DNA of 64,000 nucleotides from Malania oleifera (taxonomy: Eukaryota > Streptophyta > Magnoliopsida > Santalales > Ximeniaceae): positions 124,962,958 to 125,026,957 of the forward strand of contig NC_080420.1 in assembly GCF_029873635.1 (NCBI RefSeq), written 5' to 3'. This document shows, piece by piece, positions 57,955 to 64,000 of this stretch; within the stretch, counting starts at the first letter, position 1; each line of letters opens with the position of its first letter. The notes below the pieces were generated by a model. The model searched no databases. It was not told the origin of the DNA and was given only the letters and a program-made list of their open reading frames with translations. The translations under genes and the position numbers were made by a program.

Positions 57955-58828
57955 CACTGTGGGGGGTACACTAACAAATGTCTGGAATGCCTGGGCCTAA
58001 CGATTCTGCGGGCGGATACGACATTCTTTGATAATGTGACCCTTCTTGGAATAAGAGCAGATTTTTTTGGAACAATTAGCAGTGAAATGTCCAAATTCTT
58101 TGCAGCAAAAGCACTGCAAAGTGCTAGAATGCATAGTTGGTCCTCGTCGTTGAGCAGCATAAGCCATAGCCCACAGGGATAGACCCGGAACTACCATGAG
58201 ATTGTGCTAGAGTAACTTGAGTACTAAGCCGTTGTTCTTCACATAGTAATTCACCAAAACAAACATCCAGAGAAGGAATAGGTGAACGATTTAGCAGAGA
58301 CAAGCAATTAGATTGATACTAGGGGCGGAGTTTCGTAAGAAACTGATCACGACGACTAGTCTCGTGAAGACGTTGAATAATGGGAAGAGAAGCCATAGGA
58401 ACATGTGCAGTAACCAGATCAGAATATTCATTCCGAAGAGTTAGAAACCCCGAATATTAGTCTTGGATGGAACGATTGTCATGTTGAAACATGGCAATCG
58501 CATGCTCTAACTGAAAACGACAGGCACTGTTATCCTGACAATATACTAATTTTAAATAAGTCCACATGGATTGAGCAGTGTGATAAGGTCGCAAGTTGGG
58601 GACAATATGTGGTTCAACCGAGCCAAGAAGCCAAGACATAATCCAAGCATCAAGCACAGCCCATGAAGGAGAAGTTGCGGACTCCTTGGATTTATCGGGA
58701 TTGGGTGCACAATCCGTGCTATCAATATGACCCCAAAGATCTTTTCCCTTTAGGAAAAGTTCAAACTGAAAAGCTCACGTAGAATAATTGTTGCCCGTAA
58801 ACTTGGCACACACAGGTGCGGAGTCCAT
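57955..58828 (-). pseudogene. Copia gag
   Basis: ATG at 58828 (MDSAPVCAKFTGNNYST), gag domain WIMSWLLGSVEPHIV (58645-58600) and RFQLEHAIAMFQ, C-terminal zinc knuckle CFCCKEFGHFTANC near 58100, and a second, decayed knuckle (CSYSKKGHIIKEC). Two or three stops and one or two frameshifts. Confidence 0.82.
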
Positions 58829-59285
58829 GCTAAATAATGGAGAAAAATCGAGAAGCCCAAAATAAACAACGCAGGTACAAAGAAAAACCAAGAACAACCT
58901 CCCTGCACTAAAAAATTAAATCTTGAACCAAAAAACTGCACTAAAAATTAAATCTTGAACCAAAATCCTGCTGTGCCGAGAAGATAAGTGCCCGAAAAGG
59001 ACAACATAAACTAGAGAAATAAGTGGCAAACCAAAAACCTACTGTGCCTGCTTGCCGAAAGTCACAAACAGCAACAGAAAACTGTTGCATGTTTGCCGAG
59101 AATCACAAGGACATAAACTGGAGGAATAAATGGCAACCCTGAAACCTGCTGTGCCGACAGTCACGCAGCCACAAAAGTACCGAAAGAACAGAGAAAAATT
59201 CCAGAAGAGAGAACAAAACCACAACAGCCACGAAACCGAGAAGACAAAAAATCGAAGGGAAAAAAAAAAACCTAGCAGTCGGCTG

Positions 59286-59297
59286 GCTTTGATACCA
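59286..59297 (-). other. Primer-binding site of copia element
   Basis: Minus strand TGGTATCAAAGC abuts the LTR end. Confidence 0.88.
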
Positions 59298-59564
59298 TGT
59301 CAAATATTTTGTGAATGGCCGAATGAATTGGCCTTGAGTTATGTATATTATATATAGACTTTACAAGAATGCTATACATGGAAAGTAAATAAGGTCTAGC
59401 ATGATTCTAGCCCTATACAAGTAAACTATAATCTGTCAAGCCCTATACATGTAAACTAAATATATGCTAACTATACAAAATAATGAATTGAAATATAAGG
59501 AAATAAATGTGGGCTGAAGCGAGGAAAAAAACCTTTTGCTTTGCTGTTTGCTGTTCCATTGACA
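59298..59564 (-). repeat. 5' LTR of copia element
   Basis: TGTCAAATATTTTG...TTGACA. Slightly longer than the partner because of a short duplication near the end. Confidence 0.88.
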
Positions 59565-59569
59565 AACTT

Positions 59570-59790
59570 AAACTTGGAGAAGGATTTAGGATGCATGAAA
59601 GTAGTTAACTCTACAGCTCAACTTACACTGAGAGTAGTCAAGCAAGTGATTGTAAAACTTGGATAATAGGAAGGACATAGGAATTTCACAGTCATGCCAA
59701 TGGATGACCTCCAAGTGATACATGGAATGGAGTTCTTAAAGGAGACTAAAGTGATACCAATGTTGTTTGTTGTTTGATAGGAGATCACCC
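59570..59790 (+). pseudogene. Gypsy protease C-part
   Basis: FTVMPMDDLQVIHGMEFL (about 59680-59735) matches the segment following the chromoviral protease. Confidence 0.65.
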
Positions 59791-60059
59791 TTGCATGGTG
59801 CAATCGTTGCAAGGAAAGGGGACAATGACAAGTTCCTCTTAGCCGTGCAACTCAAGAAGGGATTGAGAAGGGGGTAAGCAAACATATCTTGCCACTTTCT
59901 TTGTGAATGAAGAAGTAGGTCAAAGGTAGGTACATTAGTGCATACTGTCATCCAAGATGCTTTGATGAAGACAAAGTTGTGATGTTGAATGAGCTGCTGC
60001 ATAACTTGCCTCCTTGAGGTGGTGTGGAGCATGAGATCAAATTGTTATCAAGGGTCTTG

Positions 60060-61015
60060 CCTTTTACTAAAGGGCCATATTAGATGGCGCAGTTAGAGTT
60101 AGCAGGAATTAAGGAAGCAACTTGATGAGTTATTGGAAGCTAGCTATATTTGTCCTTCCAAAGCATCGTTTAGAGCATCAGTATTATTTCAGAGGATACA
60201 TGATGGTAGCATGCAGATGTGTGTGGAATACTGCGTGCTCAACAAAGTGACTATGCACAAGAAGTATCGTATCCCATTATTAGCTAAGTCATGTCAAGTA
60301 CTTCATCAAACTTGACCTGCAGTTAGGCCACTATCAATTGAGGATAGCAAATGGCGATGAGTCGAAGATTACTTGCGTGACACCATACGGGGCTTATGAA
60401 TTCTTAGTGATGCTCTTTGGGTGGATGAATGTGCCAACGACCTTCAACACACTCATGAATAAGGTGTCATGTCTACCTTGATAAGTTTGTTGTGGTGTAC
60501 CTTGATGACATAGTTGTCTACAATTATACTCTAGAAGAACATAAAGTGCATCTACAAAAGGTATTCAACAGCCTAAAGGAGAACTAGTTGTGTGAAGAAA
60601 GAGAAATGTTCTTTCTAGGTCCTGTAGTTGAACAAGGTTGTATCTAGATGGATATGGAAAAGGTGAGAGCTATTCAAGAATGGAAGATCCCAATGTCAAT
60701 GAAGGAGCTGCATGCCTTTTTTGGACTCACCAACTACTGTCACAAGTTTGTGGAGGGGTACCCAAGGAGTACTGCCCCTTTGATGAAACTATTGAAGAAT
60801 GGTCATAGGTGGAACTAAGAGGAGGAGTGCCTGGGAGCCTTTGACAACTTGCAGGAAGCTATAATGCGAGATTCGGTACTTGCTCTTTTGGACATCATGA
60901 AGCTTTGCAAGTTACAAATAGATGCATCAGACATGCCCTTGGTGGAGTCTTGTTATAGGGTGGTCATCATGTTGTGTATACTAGAGTATAAGCTTAGGAA
61001 TTGTTTGGCATCAAT
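60060..61015 (+). pseudogene. Gypsy reverse transcriptase, RNase H start
   Basis: LLEASYICPSKASF (about 60133), DGSMQMCVEYCVLNKVT, KLDLQLGHYQLRIANGDE, YGAYEFLVMLFGWMN, catalytic YLDD (about 60499), FFGLTNYCHKFVEGY and the RNase H start LQIDASDMPL (about 60915). Frameshifts at about 60295 and 60465, stops throughout. Confidence 0.82.
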
Positions 61016-62290
61016 TTCTTTTTTTTTTTTTTTTGGTTTTTTGTTTATGTATAGTGGAAAAATAGATTATGAAAACATGTTTATTTATGTTGTCAATTTC
61101 TTTCTTTCTTTTTTTTTTTTTTTTTTTCTATTTTGAACTGTTTCTAGAAAAAATTGAAAAGCAAGTTTAATGGTTTTTAGCTGTTTTAGCAGCTTATTGC
61201 CAAAATACTTTATCCAGTATTAGCTTTTATGGATTAACACCCTTTCCGTTATAGCCATGTTCAGTCCAAATCGAAGGAGAGTCCTTCGATCTAAGATTGG
61301 ATAAGGTAGGGAAGGTTTGAGCTCTGTTTGTTCTTGAGAAGAATCGTAAGTGCAATCGGTGGTTTCGACTTTCTTCAGTAGCAGCATCATGGTTTTCTCA
61401 ATGGTGTTTGTCTTTTGTTGAGTTGAGCATTTCGAAGATGCCGAGTGCGTTATGTTGATTGCTAGATGGGGATTCATGCGACTAGGGCAGGGACTTTCAT
61501 GGAATTAGGACATGGATGGAGGGGTAAAAGTTATTCCATTTTTGTTCCTGAAAGAACAAAAGGTCATGGATGGTCTTGATTTGAGAATGCTTTCGATGAT
61601 TTGGAGAGCTCTTGTTGGTTAGGCTCTATTGGAGTATACACTAAGAAGATTTATGAAAATCGTTTCTGGACTTGGGTTGTTTTTGGAAGCATAGGTGATG
61701 GTGGAGGTTGATTGATTTCTAAGATTCCATAGGAGGTGGTATGTGTTCATTGTGGGGGAAAAATGCTAGAGGGGTTCCTTCGGTTAGTTATGTGTGAGCA
61801 ATTGACGGCAATAAGGACAATGATTCCGGATGAGTAGTTGGGACTAGAGGTGGCTAGGGTTCCTTGCATGGTTGATGGGACGATGAAGATTGAGTGGGTG
61901 GGGCCTGGGTCATTCTTGATCAATACAGACTTGGGCTGGCTGTTTTAAAATAATAAAAGCCTTTTAAAATCTTTGCTGGGCTTGTTGGTTAAGGAAGCAC
62001 AAGAGCAGGCTGATGACTCAATAATGGGCTTGGATAGAGAGGGAAAAAAACATGGCCATACTCAAACGGGACATTTGAATGGGCAGGCCCAAAAGCCTTT
62101 CCAGTTCCATACCCATAAAGAAGTCCTTCCGGTTAAGATCTACGAGGCTACGGGAGATTGGTGCCTTTCAGCAGAATCAAAACGAATTGCTCTCATCTTC
62201 AAACAAGGTACATGGTGTTCCAATTGGCTCTAGGGTGTGCTCCTTTTCAAATAACTTCCACGGAAGCCATAGATAGGTTTTTGATTATAA
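61016..62290 (+). mobile_element. L1 LINE ORF1 fragment in gypsy element
   Basis: GWRGKSYSIFVPERTKGHGW (about 61518-61578) is typical of plant L1 ORF1. The part begins after T-tracts (61019-61034, 61099-61128). A CCHC-like remnant (CVHCGGKM) is near 61750. Ends where the gypsy integrase resumes. Confidence 0.65.
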
Positions 62291-62295
62291 CCCGC

Positions 62296-63120
62296 ACCAA
62301 AGTACTTCTTGACAAGGGAGACAACCCACTTGTTTTTCAAACATGTAATGGAGTTCTGGGATGTTCCCAAAGACATTGTCAATGATCAAGACACAACATT
62401 CACAAGAAATTTCTGGACTAAACTTTTCAGAATTCACAATTCATAGGTTGACATATCTTCGAGCTACCATTCATAGATAGTTGGACAAACGGAGAGATTC
62501 AATGGGATACTAGAGAAGTACTTACGCCATTTCATCACCGCATACTAGAAGAATTGGGTGGAATTACTTGATGTGGCTTAGTTATGTTTCAATGCCCAAA
62601 AGAAGTCAATAACCAACAAGAGTCATTTTGAGCTTATAACAGACCAGCATCCGTTGTTACCTCACACAGTGAATGAGCCGTATGGTGGAAGTGTCCAAGA
62701 GCATACATTTTTGTTAAAGAATGGAGACAAAACACATAGACAGCCCAAGATTCCTTGGAGAAACTTCCCAGTGGATGAAGAAATGGGTAGATGGAAGACT
62801 GTTGCACTTCAATGTGGTGACTTCTTACTTGTTAAGCTGAATCTAGATAGATCAAGTCACTATGAAGTTGAGATAGGAGACTACTTTGCAAATATGAAAG
62901 ACCAATTGCCATCTTGGCTAAAGTTAGGAAGGCTTCTTACTAGGTTAATCCTCCAACTTGAATGAAAAGTCAGAAAGGCCTCTAACAAGGTTAATCCTCT
63001 AGCTTGGATGAAAGTGCATCCTGTGTGTTTCACGTCAGTTGCCTCAAGCCATTCGTCTTTGACACTGATGATCCAAGCAGAAGTCAGACAACTAGAGCAC
63101 CAATGAAGGCCTGTGACATG
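62296..63120 (+). pseudogene. Gypsy integrase C-half and C-terminus
   Basis: FFKHVMEFWDVPKDIVNDQD (about 62335) holds the second catalytic Asp region. GQTERFNGILEKYLRHF follows, then GDFLLVKLN (about 62815) and VFHVSCLKPF-like sequence near 63030, as in chromoviral C-termini. Confidence 0.75.
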
Positions 63121-63189
63121 CAGTGAGGCACGCCTCACACATGTTTACATTATACTTTGCTTAGATTTTTCCCCCCTCAGCATTGTCTA

Positions 63190-63839
63190 AAAAAAAAAAA
63201 GAAAAGGAAAGATCTCAGCATCTCATGGTACTAGAGCTTCAATCAAAGGTTGGTCCTTGATTCCCAAGGCCAACTTTCATGCTTTAATTGAAGGCCAACC
63301 TAATTCTTCATCATCATCTTCTTCTGGATAAGCCATGTCTCCTCTCCTCTTTTATTTCTTTTTCTTCTTCTTCTTCTTGATTAACCAAAATCAGTGATTC
63401 TGGCATTCTACTGTTCTGTTGCTATCAGCTAGAGCTGCTGTGACCCCTTTTTTCTTTATTATTATTTTTTCTGTTTTTATGGAATTCCTGCCAATTTTTC
63501 CTGACATATCTGCTCAGCTGCTCTTGGACTTCTTTCTTCTTTTTCTTCTTCTAGCCTGCTGTGCTGGTCTCAGTCATAGCTGTGAACCCCCTTTTTGATA
63601 TATATTTTTTCTCTTTTACTGTTTTTATTTATTTATTTATATTTTGAGTTTCTTCTCCCTTTCCTGGAATTTCTGCTCTGCTGCTCCTTGGTCTTCTTCT
63701 AACCTGCTCTGCTGCTCTGGTTCTTCTCCTTGATGTTCTCTTCCCCCCCCCCCCCCCCCTTTTGGTGTTTTATTTGGAAAATGGGCTGTTTTTTTTTTTC
63801 CCCGGGAAGCATTTATTTTCTTCTTCTTCTTCTTCTTCT

Positions 63840-63904
<65 letters not shown>

Positions 63905-64000
63905 GACTCTCTGCCGTGTTCTTTAATTTCTATCTCTCTTCTCTGTTCTGCATGCAGCATCTTCTTTCCTTCTTCCTTTTTATTTCTTCTTCTCTTCTCT
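63190..64000 (+). repeat. 3' LTR of gypsy element, partial, CT-rich
   Basis: Similar to 51130-51400 in its last part; runs out of the window. Contains a C-run (63745-63760), (CTT)n and (CT)n (63818-63898). A PBS-like 'tggtactagagc' at 63226-63237 could instead mark another element's border. Confidence 0.5.

Larger units (their letters stand above)
53741..59564 (-). mobile_element. Ty1/copia (Ale/Ivana-like) element with perfect TSD
   Basis: LTRs 53741-54000 (260 bp) and 59298-59564 (267 bp), target duplication AACTT at 53736-53740 and 59565-59569, PBS TGGTATCAAAGC on the minus strand directly inside the right LTR (59297-59286). Order right to left: gag, protease, integrase (split by a TIR element), RT, RNase H. 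RT is open for 314 codons with an intact catalytic box, so this is among the youngest insertions here. It sits inside the gypsy element. Confidence 0.92.
51130..64000 (+). mobile_element. Chromovirus-type Ty3/gypsy element in intron 2, interrupted and decayed
   Basis: LTR end at 51452, PBS 51456-51467 (TGGTATCAGCGC), gag 52499-53490, protease about 59570-59790, RT 60060-60900, integrase 62296-62700 and C-terminus to about 63120, then a CT-rich LTR running out of the window. Interrupted by a copia element (53741-59564) and an L1 fragment (about 61016-62290) that replaced most of RNase H and the integrase N-part. Confidence 0.75.

Noticed and set aside
50253-64000. Search for exon 3 of the DUF300 gene
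   Set aside because: No segment matching the expected YEAWVIYNF region was found in the remaining sequence; assumed to lie beyond 64000.
1-64000. tRNA, rRNA and other structural RNA genes
   Set aside because: None recognised; tRNA-like matches are only the primer-binding sites of retrotransposons.

Overview
This is plant nuclear DNA, very probably from an angiosperm. It is AT-rich and packed with the usual plant retrotransposon lineages: Ty3/gypsy Tekay-type, Athila-type and Tat-type; Ty1/copia Tork-like, SIRE-like and Ale/Ivana-like; LINEs of the RTE and L1 types. It also has two exons of a plant DUF300/TMEM184 (LAZ1-like) membrane protein gene with GT-AG splice sites. I could not fix the species. 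Nearly every transposon reading frame carries stops and frameshifts, many of them explicable as C-to-T or G-to-A changes, so this looks like old, methylated, gene-poor chromatin flanking one host gene.

Layout. 1-1865: SIRE-like copia LTR entering from outside the window. 1866-16007: minus-strand Athila-like remnant (LTR, gag, protease, then a downstream ORF; no RT or integrase seen). Its LTR is split by a complete but dead plus-strand Tekay-type element (6288-15077). 16008-17390: Tekay-type LTR fragment. 17806-20669 and 28621-42595: two diverged copies of an unclassified unit of about 1.9 kb. Copy 1 holds a SIRE-like LTR fragment. Copy 2 is opened by a SIRE-like solo LTR, a solo LTR inside a solo LTR, and a Tat-type element that itself contains a solo LTR. 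Between the copies lie a minus-strand Tork-like copia element (20670-25280) and a gag-only Tekay-type remnant (25281-28614).

42600-64000: the host gene on the plus strand. Exon 1 is at 43349-43503 and exon 2 at 50179-50252. Intron 1 (6.7 kb) is filled with RTE and L1 fragments. Intron 2 leaves the window after at least 13.7 kb and contains a gypsy element (about 51130-64000), which is interrupted by a copia element with perfect 5-bp target duplications (53741-59564), itself interrupted by a small TIR transposon, and by an L1 ORF1 fragment.

The least ordinary signals are non-coding: (1) an array of about a dozen short hairpins in the leader of the Tork-like element, with compensatory changes in the stems; (2) a pol-less Tat element carrying a PPR-like gene fragment and two tandem arrays whose monomers are built from GAGC-loop-GCTC hairpins; (3) clusters of family-specific palindromes in LTR U3 regions, such as CTCGTCGACGAG in five Tekay-type LTRs; and (4) a frameshift in exon 1 of the host gene.
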